From Phenylobacterium sp. J367 (GTDB lineage Bacteria; Pseudomonadota; Alphaproteobacteria; Caulobacterales; Caulobacteraceae): a DNA stretch of 64,000 nt. This document shows positions 1 to 11,068 of the stretch, in pieces. The notes beneath the pieces were generated by a model. That model was not told the DNA's origin. It did no database searches and worked only from the letters and a program-made list of their open reading frames with translations. Location: positions 2,920,501 through 2,984,500 of the forward strand of contig NZ_JAJONA010000001.1 of NCBI RefSeq assembly GCF_024699985.1, read 5' to 3'. Position 1 is the first letter of the stretch; every line of letters starts with the position of its first letter. The position numbers were made by a program, and so were the translations under genes.

Positions 1-120
1 GCCCTTTTCGTAGAAGATGTCGGCCGCAGCCTCGATCAACTGTTCCCAGCGCTCTGCGCGCGGCTTTCGATAAGACGAAGTGCGTCCGGGATCTGCGAGA
101 GTTGCTGCGCTTCTAGCCAT
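1..120 (-). CDS. TetR-family regulator, N-terminal fragment cut by window edge
   Basis: Reading leftward from an ATG at 120, an open frame of 40 codons runs off the left edge. The visible residues start MARSAATLADPGR and end RWEQLIEAAADIFYEKG, which is the typical first helix of a TetR DNA-binding domain: a basic stretch, then an amphipathic helix with the AAxxxFxxKG pattern. The helix-turn-helix itself would lie outside the window. It is divergent from the flavoprotein gene at 482, with a 361-base gap between them, so it is a natural candidate regulator of that gene and perhaps of the left regulon. The ligand-binding domain is not visible, so neither ligand nor target can be named. Confidence 0.6.
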   Translation of the reverse strand, partial: MARSAATLADPGRTSSYRKPRAERWEQLIEAAADIFYEKG

Positions 121-481
121 TCGACCGCACTAGTTCTGTCCCGTTTTGCCTTCCGTCGACCGAATCCGGGGGGGATGACGTAAGGGCGTGGTCCTCAGAT
201 CGCTCATTTCCCGGTTGTGCGCAATATTTTGAACGCCGGGGCCGCGTTTTCCAACGACCGTTCGGCTGGCGAGCCCGCGCCTCGTCCGCTCGAAGCGCCC
301 TGTAGCCGCACCGCCGATTCTCGTTGACCGCATCTGGGGTTGAAAATACCTTCCGCTTGTTTGAATGCGCGGCGTGACCGGGATGTTCCCGCCTCCATGG
401 CGGGGGTGGCTCCCCGGCGACGCTGAACGCCCGGTCCCCCACCTGCGGCGGGCGGCTGGAGAATAAGGTGAGGAGACGGGG
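121..481. other. Divergent intergenic region, no gene seen
   Basis: This 361-base gap lies between the outward-facing TetR fragment and the flavoprotein gene. The only long frame through it is a minus-strand shadow of the flavoprotein. I found no clear copy of either recurrent operator motif seen elsewhere in the window. A plausible ribosome binding site, GGTGAGGAG, sits about 9-17 bases before the ATG at 482. Promoters for both neighbours must lie here, but none could be assigned by eye. Confidence 0.5.
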
Positions 482-2225
482 ATGGAAGACTTCGATGTGA
501 CGGTCGATGTGGTCGTCGTCGGCGCCGGCGCCGGGGGAATGGTGTCCGCCTGGACGGCCGCGCAGCTCGGCCTCGAGGCCGTGATCATCGAGAAGGCGGG
601 GGTCTACGGGGGCAACAGTGCGCTGTCGGGCGGCGGCGCCTGGCTTCCGAACGCGCCCTTCTTCCAGCGCCTCGGGGAAGGGGACGATCCCGAACACCTC
701 TTCCGCTACCTGCAGACGATCGCGCCGAACGTGAAGCCGGAGCGGCATCGCCGTTACATCGCCGAGGCGCCGAGGCTGGCGGCCGCCATGGAGACGACGC
801 CCTATTACCAGGGCGGCAAGGGCTTCCTGTGGATCAAGGGCTACGCCGACTACCATCCGAAGCTCGGCGGGAATCCCAAGGGCCGGGGGCTCTGGCCACA
901 GCCGATCGACGAGCGCGTGCTCGGCGAGGACATGACGACCCGCCGCGGCCACGGCCGCGCCGGCCGCCTGGCAGGCACGCCGCCCGGCATGTGGATGACC
1001 AGCGCCGACCTGCACGACCTGATGACGCTCAGGTGGGGGACCTTGCGGGGGCCGTTGATGCTCCTGCGGCTCGGCTGGCGGAGCTTGGTGGCCAATCTGC
1101 TCGGCTGGAAGATGATCACCAGCGGGGCGGCGCTGATCACGCGCCTGCGACTGATGCTCCGCGACGAGGGCGTTCCCGTGTGGCTGAACACGCCGATGCG
1201 GCGGCTGATCCAGGACGACGCCGGCAATGTGGTGGGCGTGCAGGCCGAGCGCGGCGGGAGGACCTACCGAATCAGGGCGCGGCACGGGGTCGTCATGGCT
1301 GCGGGCGGCTTCGAAGGCAGCAAGGAGAAGCGCGCCCTCTATCAGCCGGATGCGATCCACGCCGGCACCCAGGGCAGCCCGGACAACACCGGCGACTGGA
1401 TCGCCCCTGCCACGGAGGTCGGCGCGGCGCTCGACCTGATGGACGACGCCTGGTGGATGCCGGCCCTGAGCTTCCTTCCGGGCCAGGCCCTCGGGATGGT
1501 CCCGGAGCGGCAGTATCCGCACCAGTTCATCGTCAACGGCGACGGCAAGCGCTATGTCAACGAGTCGTGCCCCTATACGGACTTCGGTCACCGGATGATC
1601 GAGGGGCACCGCACTGGCGTGCGCCACTTCCCGTCACATATGATCCTCGATCAGTTCGCCTGGGATCACTACTTCTTCCGCGGCCTGCCCGGCCGGCCCA
1701 TGCCGAAGGAGTGGCTGACGTCCGGGATGGTCAAGAAGGCCAACAGCATCGGCGAGCTGGCGCGCCTGATCGGCGTGCCCCCCGGAGAACCTCGAGGCCA
1801 CCACGGAGCGGTTCAACCGGTTCGCCCGCGAGGGAGTGGACGAGGACTTCCACCGCGGCGAGGACGCCTACAACAACTTCTACGGCAACCCGAAGTACAG
1901 GAACCCGAACCTGGGCGAGGTGAAGCGCGCGCCGTTCTACGCCTTCACCGTGGTGCTCAGCGATCTCGGCACCAAGGGCGGCATGCTCACGGACGAGAAC
2001 GCGCGCGTCCTTCGTGCCGACGGGTCGCCGATCGGCGGGCTCTATGCAGTGGGCAACAACAGCGCCGCGGTGATGGGCAACAGCTACGCGGGGCCTGGGG
2101 CGACCCTGGGCCCGGCCATGACGTTCGGCTGGATCGCCGCCCACGACATCGCTGAGCAGGCCCGCCTGAACCGGCCGAAGGCGGCGGCCCCCGCGGCCAG
2201 GCAAGTCGCCGCCCGGGCATCATGA
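482..2225 (+). CDS. FAD-dependent 3-ketosteroid-dehydrogenase-like oxidoreductase (one frameshift)
   Basis: Flavoprotein of the fumarate reductase/3-ketosteroid Delta1-dehydrogenase (FAD_binding_2) family, 580 residues after correction. The N-terminal dinucleotide-binding loop GAGAGG is at residues 14-19 and is followed by the SGGGAWLPN segment typical of the family. The C-terminal stretch around residue 520 reads GLYAVGN, then [13 protein letters not shown], matching the region that in characterised KstD enzymes carries a catalytic tyrosine and contacts FAD. The likely reaction is FAD-linked 1,2-desaturation of a cyclic ketone; the substrate is not shown by sequence. The frame changes at the C run 1778-1783: six C should be five, after which [13 protein letters not shown] continues cleanly into the downstream frame. 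P450, transporter and TonB genes follow on the same strand. Confidence 0.85.
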
Positions 2226-2292
2226 CGAGGCCGCCCTCGACCATCCCTCTCGCCGCCGAGCCACGCTCGCGCGCCCGCTTTGGAGACCTGCC

Positions 2293-3582
2293 ATGACCAC
2301 CGGAGAAAAGATCGCCGAGAAGGGCGCGGCCGCCGGCAAGCCGCTGGCCGAGTTCCAGTTCCCGTCGCCGGAGGTGACGAAGTGTCCCTATCCCTTCTAC
2401 GAAGCCTTGAGATCCGAGGCTCCGGTCTACAAGTACCCGGACCGCAACGACTTCCTGATCTCGCGGCGTGAGGACATCCTCTTCGTCCTGCGCCAGCCCG
2501 ACATCTTCTCCAACCGGACCTACCTGGCGGACGAGTGGGCACCGGGCGCAGAGCGGCGCGCCGAGCTGGAGCTGAAGCCGCCTGGCGGAGTGCTCGAGAC
2601 CTCCTTCGGCCTGACCTCTTCGGACCCGCCGGAGCATTCGGTGAAGCGCCGTGCGCTCCGTAGCCTGATCAACCCACGCTACATCCACAGCTGCGAGGAG
2701 ACCCTGCGTCGGCTGGCCAACGAACTGATCGACGGGTTCCAGTCCCGCGGTTCGGTCGAGCTGCGCGGCGAGTTCGCCGACCCGCTCGCCATGCTGACGA
2801 TCTGCGAGCTCGCCGGGTTCGATCCCAACGACCGGGAGATCTTCCTGAGCTGGCACAGGATCGGCACCGGCCACGGCCGCCGCTTCCTGTCGGCCGAGCA
2901 GTTGGCAGAGCAGTCCAAGGACCAGCCCGAGCAGCAGGCCTATTGCGAGCGTATCATCCAGGACCGCCTGGCGAACCCGCGCGACGACTTCCTGACCGAG
3001 GTGATCCAGGCGCAGATCGAACGGGACGGCGAGATCAACCTGCCGTACCTGATCGGCGAGATCCGCCTGATCCTCACCGCCGGCAACGAGACCACCTCGC
3101 GCCTGATCACAAACGTGATGAAGCTGCTGATCGAGCATCCGGACCAGCTCGCCAAGGTGGTCGCCGACCGGGACCTCGTCCCCAACGCCATCGACGAGGC
3201 CCTGCGCTACGAGTGCCCGACCCAGTGGACGTCGCGCCTGGTCATGCAGGACACAGAGATCGGCGGCGTGGCCGTGCCCAAGGGCGCCTTCGTCCTGATG
3301 CTCTACGGCTCCGCAAACCGCGACGACACCTGGACCGATCCGGACAAGTTCGACATCGAGCGCCCCTCCGTCCGCGAGCTGAATATGGCCTTCGGCGGCG
3401 GCATCCACCGCTGCCTCGGCTCTCCGATCGCGCTCGCCGAGGGGCGCATCGCCCTCGAGGTGATGCTGGATCGCCTGAAGAACCCCCGCTTCGCCCCGGG
3501 CCACGAGGAAGAACGCGAGAACATCGACAACTTCCAGAAACGTGTCCCCAAGAAGCTCTTCATCGAGTTCGACACCCCTTAG
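2293..3582 (+). CDS. Cytochrome P450
   Basis: Complete 429-residue bacterial class I P450. Visible signatures are the I-helix AGNETTS (from residue 263), the K-helix ExxR (E302-R305) and the heme loop FGGGIHRCLG with the thiolate ligand Cys374. No membrane segment is seen, so it should be a soluble monooxygenase fed by a [2Fe-2S] ferredoxin; a suitable ferredoxin is encoded at 40839. The start ATG follows a GGAGACC ribosome site. It lies 67 bases after the flavoprotein and is probably co-transcribed with it. Hydroxylation of the same hydrophobic substrate is likely, but the sequence does not name it. This is one of the few left-part genes without a frameshift. Confidence 0.93.
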   Translation: MTTGEKIAEKGAAAGKPLAEFQFPSPEVTKCPYPFYEALRSEAPVYKYPDRNDFLISRREDILFVLRQPDIFSNRTYLADEWAPGAERRAELELKPPGGVLETSFGLTSSDPPEHSVKRRALRSLINPRYIHSCEETLRRLANELIDGFQSRGSVELRGEFADPLAMLTICELAGFDPNDREIFLSWHRIGTGHGRRFLSAEQLAEQSKDQPEQQAYCERIIQDRLANPRDDFLTEVIQAQIERDGEINLPYLIGEIRLILTAGNETTSRLITNVMKLLIEHPDQLAKVVADRDLVPNAIDEALRYECPTQWTSRLVMQDTEIGGVAVPKGAFVLMLYGSANRDDTWTDPDKFDIERPSVRELNMAFGGGIHRCLGSPIALAEGRIALEVMLDRLKNPRFAPGHEEERENIDNFQKRVPKKLFIEFDTP

Positions 3583-3646
3583 GGCAAGCGGGGCGAAGAC
3601 AGTCCAAGCCCCACATCCAGTGATGGGGCAGCATAGGGAAGACGCC

Positions 3647-5103
3647 GTGGCCGAAGTTGCGATCGACAAGCCTCAGATCCGGACCCCGCGGGGCCGGGTC
3701 GCCGAGTTCTTCCGGCGGGGCGATCCCGAGAACCTCTCGCCCGGCCAGCTGGCCGCCTATGGGCTGCCGACCATCCCGCTGCAGGCGATGCTGGCGCCGA
3801 TGGGCATATTCCTGGCGCCCTTCTACACGGGCGAGCTGGGCATCACCCTGACCACCTGGGCCATCATCCTGGGCGTGACCCGGATCGTGGACATCGTCCT
3901 GGACCCGCTCGTCGGCATCGTCTCCGACAGGCTGCCCAGCCGCTGGGGCCGGCGGAGGCACTGGGTGGTCGGGGCCACCCCCCTTCATCATGATCTCCTG
4001 CGCAATGCTGTTCATGCCGCAGATCGTCACCTCGAAGCCCACCTTCTGGTACGTCCTGCTGGCGACGATCCTGTTCAACCTCGCCACCTCGGTCCAGCAA
4101 CTCAACGTGATCTCCTGGGGCGGTGAGCTCTCCACGCGCTACGCAGAGCGGACGCGGATCATGGGCTGGCGCGCCGGGTTCGCGGCGCTGGCCAAGCTCA
4201 TGGCGTTCGGGATTCCAGCCGCCATGGAATGGCTGATCCCGCACGCGTCCATCGGCGACAAGCTGCAGGCGCTGATGTGGACGGTGATCGTCCTGCTGCC
4301 GTTCACCACCGTGGTGGCGGTTATGGCGGTGCCGGAGAAGCCGGCGGACGCCAACCCCGCGGCGGCGGCGCCGAAGTTCACGCTGGGCGACCTGTGGCTG
4401 ACGCTGGGACGCATGGTGAGCAACAAGTACCTCGGCCGCATACTGCTGGTGGAGCTCCTGCAGGCTGGCCCGACGGCGGTGAAGGGGGCCCTGTTCGTCT
4501 TCTACGTCAGCTACATCATGAAGGCGCCGGGCTTCACCGCGACCCTGTTGCTGTTCGTCTACGGAGCGACCCTCCTCAGCACGCCGATCTGGATGCGGCT
4601 GGCGAAGGGCCGCGAGAAACACCGGCTGCTGGCCATATCGGTGCTCCTCTATGGCTGCTCCCAGGCGAGCATGATGTTCTGGGGACCCGACCAGCTGGTC
4701 TTCTTCATCATCGCCATCGCCATGAACGGGGTGATGAACGCCGGGCCGAACTTCCTCATGCACTCCATCATGGTGGACGTCGTGGACTCCGACACCGTGC
4801 TCACGGGCAAGCAGCAGACCGGCGCGTTTTTCGCCGTCCTGGAGACCACCACCAAGGCGGCGCCCGGCCCTGGTGGTCATGGCGATTTTCCCTGTCCTGC
4901 AGGCGGTCGGCTTTGATCCCACCGGCAAGAACAACACCCCGGAGGCCATTGACGCCGTGCGGATCGCCTTCGCCCTCGCGCCGACCGTCCCCGTGGTGCT
5001 GGCGGGGCTGCTGCTGTGGAACTTTCCCCTGGGCTCCAAGCGACAGGCGGAACTCCGCGCGGCGATCGACGCCCGCGCCGGGGTGGAGTCGACGTCGGTC
5101 TGA
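3647..5103 (+). CDS. MFS transporter, GPH (sugar:cation symporter)-like (two frameshifts)
   Basis: Polytopic inner-membrane carrier of 484 residues after correction. The loop after the second helix reads DPLVGIVSDRLPSRWGRRRHW, the signature of the glycoside-pentoside-hexuronide branch of the major facilitator superfamily; in such islands this branch also occurs with terpenoid and steroid catabolism. I prefer the GTG at 3647 because GGGAAG precedes it by five bases; an ATG at 3623 in the same frame is an alternative. Two one-base insertions break the frame: the C run 3978-3983 (six should be five) and CCC at 4863-4865 (should be two). Both repairs give continuous membrane helices. It follows the P450 by 64 bases and may complete that operon. 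Confidence 0.8.
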
Positions 5104-5225
5104 AGCGGCGGCGACGGCCATCCACACCGGGCGTCCGGCCGCGTCGCCGCGGACGCACGCTACGCGCCCTGCCGATCCATGGCGTCTGCAAACCCGGCAG
5201 GAGCCCTAAGGGCTTTCAGCGCAAC

Positions 5226-5241
5226 TACCAAACGATTGTCA
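5226..5241. promoter_or_regulatory. Operator-like motif A, site 1
   Basis: TACCAAACGATTGTCA, an imperfect dyad, about 110 bases before the first TonB receptor. Nearly the same 16-mer, followed by GTTT and then GTTGCCAA, recurs before the second receptor at 8135. It is one of nine related sites before genes of the left part. The dyad form suits a TetR-type repressor; that is inference. Confidence 0.5.
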
Positions 5242-5349
5242 GTTTAGAGTTGCCAATGCGGCGGGCGCAGCCGTATCTAGCGTCAAGCCACGGCGCGTCC
5301 ATCGGGCGACGATCGTGCTTCAGCCAAGAAGAACACAGGGGAGGTAACA

Positions 5350-8077
5350 TTGGTCCACCGAGGTAGCGGCAATACCGGTTCCGCAGGCGCGGAGGTCCAT
5401 CCCAAGGCGCGGCTCATGCTGCTGTTGGCGTCCAGCGTCGCCGCCTTGACGGCGGGGGGCGCATCCCATGCCCAGACCGCCCCGCCGGCCGGCGAGGTCG
5501 AGCTCGGCGACGTGGTCGTCACCGCCCGGCGAGTCGAGGAGAACATCCAGGAGGTGCCGCTTGCGGTCACGGCGCTCAGCCAGACCAAGCTGGACGCCCT
5601 GGTCGTGGACAACACGACTGACCTGACCAAGCTCTCGCCTGGCCTGCAGGTGAACAGCTGCTCGAGCGGCGGCCTGTCCGGGGGCAACGCCTGCCAGATC
5701 AACATCCGCGGCTTCTCGTCGACGCGCGGCACGGACTTCGGCGCCATCGCCATCTACTTCGCCGACGCGCCGGGGATGTTCACCTCGACCTACGACCTGC
5801 AGAGCATCCAGGTCCTGAAGGGCCCGCAAGGGACGCTGTTCGGCGACACCACCACCGGCGGAGCGCTGCTCTACACGCCGAAGAAGCCGAACGGCGACGC
5901 CGGCGGCTTTGTGAGCGCCGAGGCCGGAAACTACAGTTACCGCGAGGTGACCGGCGCCTACGAGAACGCCCTGCTCGACGACAAGGTGATGTTCCGGGTC
6001 GCCGGCCAGTACCGCGAGCGCGACGGCTATGTGACGGTCCACGCGCCGCGGAGCGAGGACTACAAGGCCAACGACACCTACCAGCTCTACCTGCGCGGCT
6101 CGCTGGTCCTCAGGCCCTTCGACAACTTCGAGAACTACACGGTCGCGCTCTGGCAGAAGGACCGCTCGGCCGGCGGCGTGGGCCCGATCATCTATACCGA
6201 TCCCCGGTTCTTCTCGGCCGCGGTGCGCAACGCGGTGCCGAGCGCCAACCCGACCACCGCGGCGGCCTACGAGTACTTCTCCGGCGCCGCCCCGCCGGCC
6301 GGCCTCAGCTGGTCGCAGATCGCGCTCGCTGCGCTGGCGCGCCAGACGGCGGCCGGTCCCAACGAGATATGGAGCGACGTGAACGGCTTCTACCTGCGGG
6401 AATCCGCGGGCATCGTGAACCAGACCCGCTTCGACATCAGCGAGAACCTCTACATCCGCAATATCTACCAGCTCCGCTGGATCCCGAAGCAGGTGGGCGG
6501 GGCGGCGAACTACGACGGCACCGACGCGCCGATCCTGCAGCAGAACGGCTTCCGTCCTCCGACCGCGGCCAATGCCTACGACGGCGGCTATGCGGTGGTC
6601 GACAACGGCTGGGACAACCGTCAGTGGACCAACGAGATCCAGGTCGTCGGGGACTTCTGGGAGGGCCGCGTGCAGGCGCAGGCCGGCTACTTCCACCGTG
6701 AGGACCGGCCCGGCGACTACGTTGGCTTCTTCCCCTATCCGTTCCCGCGACCGGCGACCCAGCTGGTGGTGACGAACGCCGCCATGAACAACGGCCGGCT
6801 CACCGACGCCGCCTGTGCGGCGATCCCGGCGCCCGCGCCCTGCGTGCGCCTGAGCCGTTTCTCCCGCAAGTCGGACGCGGTCTTCGGCCAGGCGACCTTC
6901 GCGGTCACAGACCAGCTCAACATCACAGCCGGCGTGCGACGGACCAAGACCGCCGAGTCGGTCACCGAAAGCGCCATCTTCCAGCCGACCCTGGTGACCT
7001 ACCGCGGCGTCGGCGGCGGCACGGCGACGCTGCCGCTGCCGACGCCGGACCCGCAGCAGTACGCGAACGTTCCGACGACCCGGACCAATGCGCCAGGCTT
7101 CAAATCAACCACCTATTCGGTGACTGCCGACTACAAGCTGAACGACGACATCCTGGTCTATCTGGCCCATCGCAAGGGGTTCAAGCCGGGCGGCCTCAAC
7201 ACCACCCTGCCGACGGGCGACCCGCAGGCGCAGTTCGCGCCGGAGAGCCTCAAGGACCTCGAGCTCGGCGTGAAGGCGGACTGGGAGATCGGGAGCCTGC
7301 GCGGGCGGACGAACCTGGCAGTCTACAAGGACTGGTACTCCAGCATCCAGACCCAGACCCGCATTCCAACCAGCCTGCAGCCGATCACGGTCAATGGCGG
7401 CGAGGCCGACTTCAAGGGCCTGGAGCTGGAGACCACGGTGGTGCTGACCGACTGGTTCTCGGTCAGCGGCCACGTCGCCTACCAGAAGAACCGCTACACC
7501 GAGTACACCGAGACCACATTCTGCGCGAACCAGCTCTGGCGCGCCGTGCCGGGCGGTTCCTGCGAAGGCCTGCCGACCAACACGCCCATCGTCATCGACC
7601 ACGCCAACGGCGTGCTCAAGATCCAGCCCGCGGGCCAGGCGGAGCGCGTCTACACGTTCCGCCCGGACCGCTTCAACATCCCGCTGACCTGGTCGATCCG
7701 GCCCGAGCTGAATCTCGAGAGCGTGCTGAACGAGCGGATTACCGTGGGCCTCAACATCTACCACAGCGACGGGGGAGACCGGCGTCGGCGTCGGCCCGTC
7801 GAACTTCGCGGGTGTCGCGCCGTTCGTCGTGGAATCGTGGAGCGGCCCGGTGTCGGGCCTCGATATGTACAGCTTCCCGAAATACACCAATGTCGATCTG
7901 CACGCGGACTGGAAGCACATCCGCGGCTCGAACGTCAGCGCTTACCTGCATGTCACCAACCTGACCAACGAGCGCTACCGTGTGAGCGACGCGGGGACCT
8001 TCGTCAGCGGCGGCACCTCGGCGCCGACCAACAACGAGCCCCGGATGGTGCTGATGGGATTGCGCTACGACTTCTGA
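5350..8077 (+). CDS. TonB-dependent outer-membrane receptor 1 (one frameshift)
   Basis: Outer-membrane active transporter, 908 residues after correction. A TTG start at 5350 is supported by GGGGAGG seven bases upstream. A signal peptide (hydrophobic LMLLLASSVAAL, cleavage near SHAQ) is followed by the TonB box/plug start GDVVVTARRVEENIQEVP, a plug domain with GPQGTLFGDTTTGG, and a long beta-barrel ending in the aromatic LRYDF. Very few siderophore receptors sit in such clusters; here it most likely imports the hydrophobic substrate. The frame breaks at the G run 7771-7775 (five should be four), restoring SDGETGVGVGPSNFAGV, which matches the paralogue downstream. A strong terminator follows. 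It is a tandem paralogue of the next gene. Confidence 0.92.
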
Positions 8078-8089
8078 CGGCTGTCGCCT

Positions 8090-8122
8090 GGGCGCGCGGC
8101 TTCCGCCGCGCGCCCCCTTTTT
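8090..8122 (+). terminator. Rho-independent terminator after receptor 1
   Basis: An 11-bp perfect stem, GGGCGCGCGGC at 8090-8100 and GCCGCGCGCCC at 8105-8115, has a TTCC loop and is followed by CC and five T. It starts 12 bases after the receptor 1 stop, so the two receptors should be separate transcripts. Confidence 0.85.
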
Positions 8123-8134
8123 CTGACGCCGTTT

Positions 8135-8150
8135 TACCAACCGTTTGTCA
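8135..8150. promoter_or_regulatory. Operator-like motif A, site 2
   Basis: TACCAACCGTTTGTCA, differing from site 1 at two positions, lies about 100 bases before the second receptor and is followed by the same GTTT and GTTGCCAA elements. The promoter region was evidently duplicated along with the receptor. Confidence 0.5.
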
Positions 8151-8250
8151 GTTTCAGTTGCCAAACGCCGTTTTTTGGCGCCTCATCTCCCCAAGCGTGG
8201 AAAGCGCATCTGGCCGGCGATCCGTCCGGCCCATCACGGGGAGGGTTGAC

Positions 8251-10968
8251 GTGGCAGCCAAGCGCCTGCGGCGGATCGCCGTCAGATCATCGAAACTCAG
8301 ACTGAGCCTGCTCGTCGTCGCCGGCGCCGTGGCGTGGAGCGGGGAGGCGGCGGCCCAGGCCGCGCCTGCGCCCCGCAGGTCCGAGCCGGTGGAGATCGGC
8401 GACGTGGTCGTCACGGCCCGACGGGTGGAGGAGAACATCCAGGAGGTGCCGCTGGCCGTCACGGCGCTGAGCCAGACCCGGCTCGACGCGCTCGTCGTCG
8501 ACAATGTCAGCGACCTGAACAAGCTCGCCCCGGGCCTGCAGATCAACGGCTGCGTCAGCGGCTCGCTGACCGGCGGCTCCATGTGCCAGGTGACGATCCG
8601 GGGCTTCACCTCGACCCGCAATACGGCGTTCGGCTCAATCGCCACCTATTTCGCCGACGCGCCGGGCATGTTCACGTCGAGCTTCGACCTGGTCAACCTC
8701 CAGGTCCTGAAGGGGCCACAGGGCACGCTCTTTGGCGACACGACCACGGGCGGCGCGCTGCTCTACACGCCACGCAAGCCGAGCGGCGAGACCGGGGGGC
8801 TACATCAGCGGCGAGGTGGGCAACCACCGCTATCACGAGCTCACCGGCGCCTATGAGAACGCCTTCCTCGACGACAAGGTGTTGTTCCGCGTCGCCGGCC
8901 AGTACCGGAAGCGCCAGGGCTATGCGACCGCGCACTATTCGTTCGGCGGGACCGAGAAGGTCGGCGACGTCGACCAGCTCTACCTGCGTGGATCGCTGGT
9001 CCTGAAGCCGGTTGAGCGGCTCGAGAACTACACCGTGGCGATCTACCAGCGGGACAGGTCGAACGGAGGTGTCCAGCCGATCAGCTATACCGATCCGCGA
9101 TTCATAAATGCCGCCTTGCGCAACACCGTCCCCGCCGCCAATCCCACTACCGCGGCGGCCTTCGAGTTCTTCACCGGCGCCGCGCCCCCGCCCGGGCTCA
9201 GCTGGTCGCAGATCGCGCTCCAGCAGCTGGCGCGGCAGACCGCCGCCGGCCCATATGAGGTCTGGTCGGATCTCGATCAGCGGATCGACCGGGTCTCCGC
9301 CGGGATCGTCAACCAGACCCGCTTCGACATCACCGACAGCTGGTATGTCCGTAACATCTTCGGGGTCCGCTGGATTCCGCAGCGGAGCGGCGGGGCGGCC
9401 AACTACGACGGCACCGACGCGCCCTTCCTGCAAATCACCGGCTTCAAGAACACCGATTCCACCAACGGCTATGACGCCAACTACGACACCCTGGACAATG
9501 GCTGGAACAACCGGCTGTGGACCAACGAGGTGCAGCTGGTCGGCGACGTGTGGGATGGACGGCTGCAGATGCAGTTCGGCTATTTCCACCGCGAGGACCG
9601 GCCAGGCGACTTCTACGGGGACTATCCCTATCCGCAGGCCAGCGGATCGCGCGTCCAGATCATCCAGAACGCGGCGATCGCGGCGGGGAACGCCACGCCG
9701 GCGGCCTGCGCCGCGGCCGGGGCGCCGACCCCCTGCTTCTTCCTGACGCGCTTCTCGCGGAAGTCAGACGCGGTCTTCGCCCAGGGCACCTTCGCCCTGA
9801 CCGATTCCCTGAACCTCACCGCCGGCGTCAGGCGCTCGATCATCGACGAGGCCGTGACCGAGACCGCCGCGTTCCAGACGACGCTCGTGACCTATCGCGG
9901 CAGCGGTGGCGGGACCGCGGTCCTGCCCCTGCCGGTCGCCGAGCCGCGCCAGTACGAGCAAGCGCAGGTCACCCGCGCGGTCGCGCCGGGCTACAAGTCC
10001 CTCACCTACACGCTGACCGCCGACTGGAAGGTCAATGAGGACACGCTCGTCTACCTGGCCCATCGCAAGGGCTTCAAGCCGGGGGCGTGAACGCGGCGCT
10101 TCCCGCCGACGATCCCCAGAGGGAATACAAGCCCGAGAGCCTCAGGGACGTTGAGCTGGGCGTGAAGGCGGACTGGCGGATCGGCGAGGTCACCGGCCGG
10201 ACCAATCTGGCCGCGTACAAGATTTGGTACTCCGACATCCAGACCCAGACCCGCTTCGGCGGCGGCATCACGCTGGTCCAGGTCAACGGCGGCGAGGCCG
10301 ATTTCAAGGGCCTGGAGTTCGAGACGACCATCAACCCGTCGCCCTGGTTCTCCATCAGTGGACAACTGTCCTACCAACGGAACCGCTACACGAAATACAC
10401 CGAGACCTCGTTCTGCCGGAACCAGACCTGGCGTCAGGTGCCGGGCGGGACGTGCGACGGGCTTCCCGCGGACACCCCGATCAACATCGACCACGCGAAG
10501 GGCGTGCTGACCATCGCCCCGGTCGGCCGGCCGGCCCAGACCTACACCTTCCGGCCACCGCGCTTCAATGTGCCGCTCACCTGGTCCCTGCGGCCCGAGT
10601 TCCGCTTCGAGCCCTGGCTGGGCGAGGAGATAACCGCTGGGTTCAACATCTACCGGAGCGAGGGCGAGACCGGCCTCGACTTCGGCCCGTCCAACTTCGC
10701 CGGCGTAACGCCCTTCGTGGTGCAGAGCTGGATGGGGCCGCAGTCGGGCCTGGACGCCTACGCCTATCAGCCCTTCACCATGGTCGACTTCAGCGCCGAC
10801 TGGCGCCGGATCCGCGGCTCGAACGTGAGCGCCTATCTGCGGGTCACCAACCTCACGAAGGAGCTCTATCGCGTGGGGTCCGCCGACACCTTCGTGAGCG
10901 GCGGCACGGGCGCGCCGAGCGCCAACGAGCCCCGGATGGCGCTCGTGGGCCTCAAGTACGACTTCTGA
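8251..10968 (+). CDS. TonB-dependent outer-membrane receptor 2 (two frameshifts)
   Basis: Paralogue of receptor 1, 905 residues after correction, similar throughout the plug and barrel. The GTG start at 8251 is preceded by GGGGAGGG. A signal peptide (LRLSLLVVAGAVAW, cleavage near AAAQA) leads into GDVVVTARRVEENIQEVP and the plug, and the barrel ends LKYDF. Two frame breaks: the G run 8794-8799 (six should be five) and the G run near 10081-10086, where one base is missing. With both repaired the protein aligns end to end with receptor 1 (KPGGVNAALP against KPGGLNTTLP). Substrate import for the same pathway is likely. Differences in the barrel loops could mean two related ligands. Confidence 0.92.
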
Positions 10969-11008
10969 GCCCGGAGGGGCGCGGGTGCTCCGCGTCGCCA
11001 GGCCAGGC

Positions 11009-11035
11009 GGCCCCGCGCCGCGCACGCGCGGGGCC
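11009..11035 (+). terminator. GC-rich hairpin after receptor 2, possible terminator
   Basis: A 10-bp perfect stem, GGCCCCGCGC at 11009-11018 and GCGCGGGGCC at 11026-11035, with a 7-base loop, lies between receptor 2 and the hydrolase. No T run follows, so intrinsic termination is uncertain; it may attenuate or mark an mRNA 3' end. Confidence 0.4.
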
Positions 11036-11068
11036 GTCCAAGAACAGGCTGCCAAGGGAGGATCGTCC

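Noticed and set aside
113..1627. 504-codon minus-strand open frame overlapping the flavoprotein gene
   Set aside because: It is the high-GC antisense shadow; composition is low-complexity (His, Arg, Pro, Ala) and no domain is visible, while the plus strand has clear FAD motifs.
5350..8856. A single 1168-residue reading frame seeming to fuse two TonB receptors
   Set aside because: The frame crosses the receptor 1 frameshift, a terminator and the receptor 2 promoter by chance; the real receptor 1 ends in another frame at 8077.
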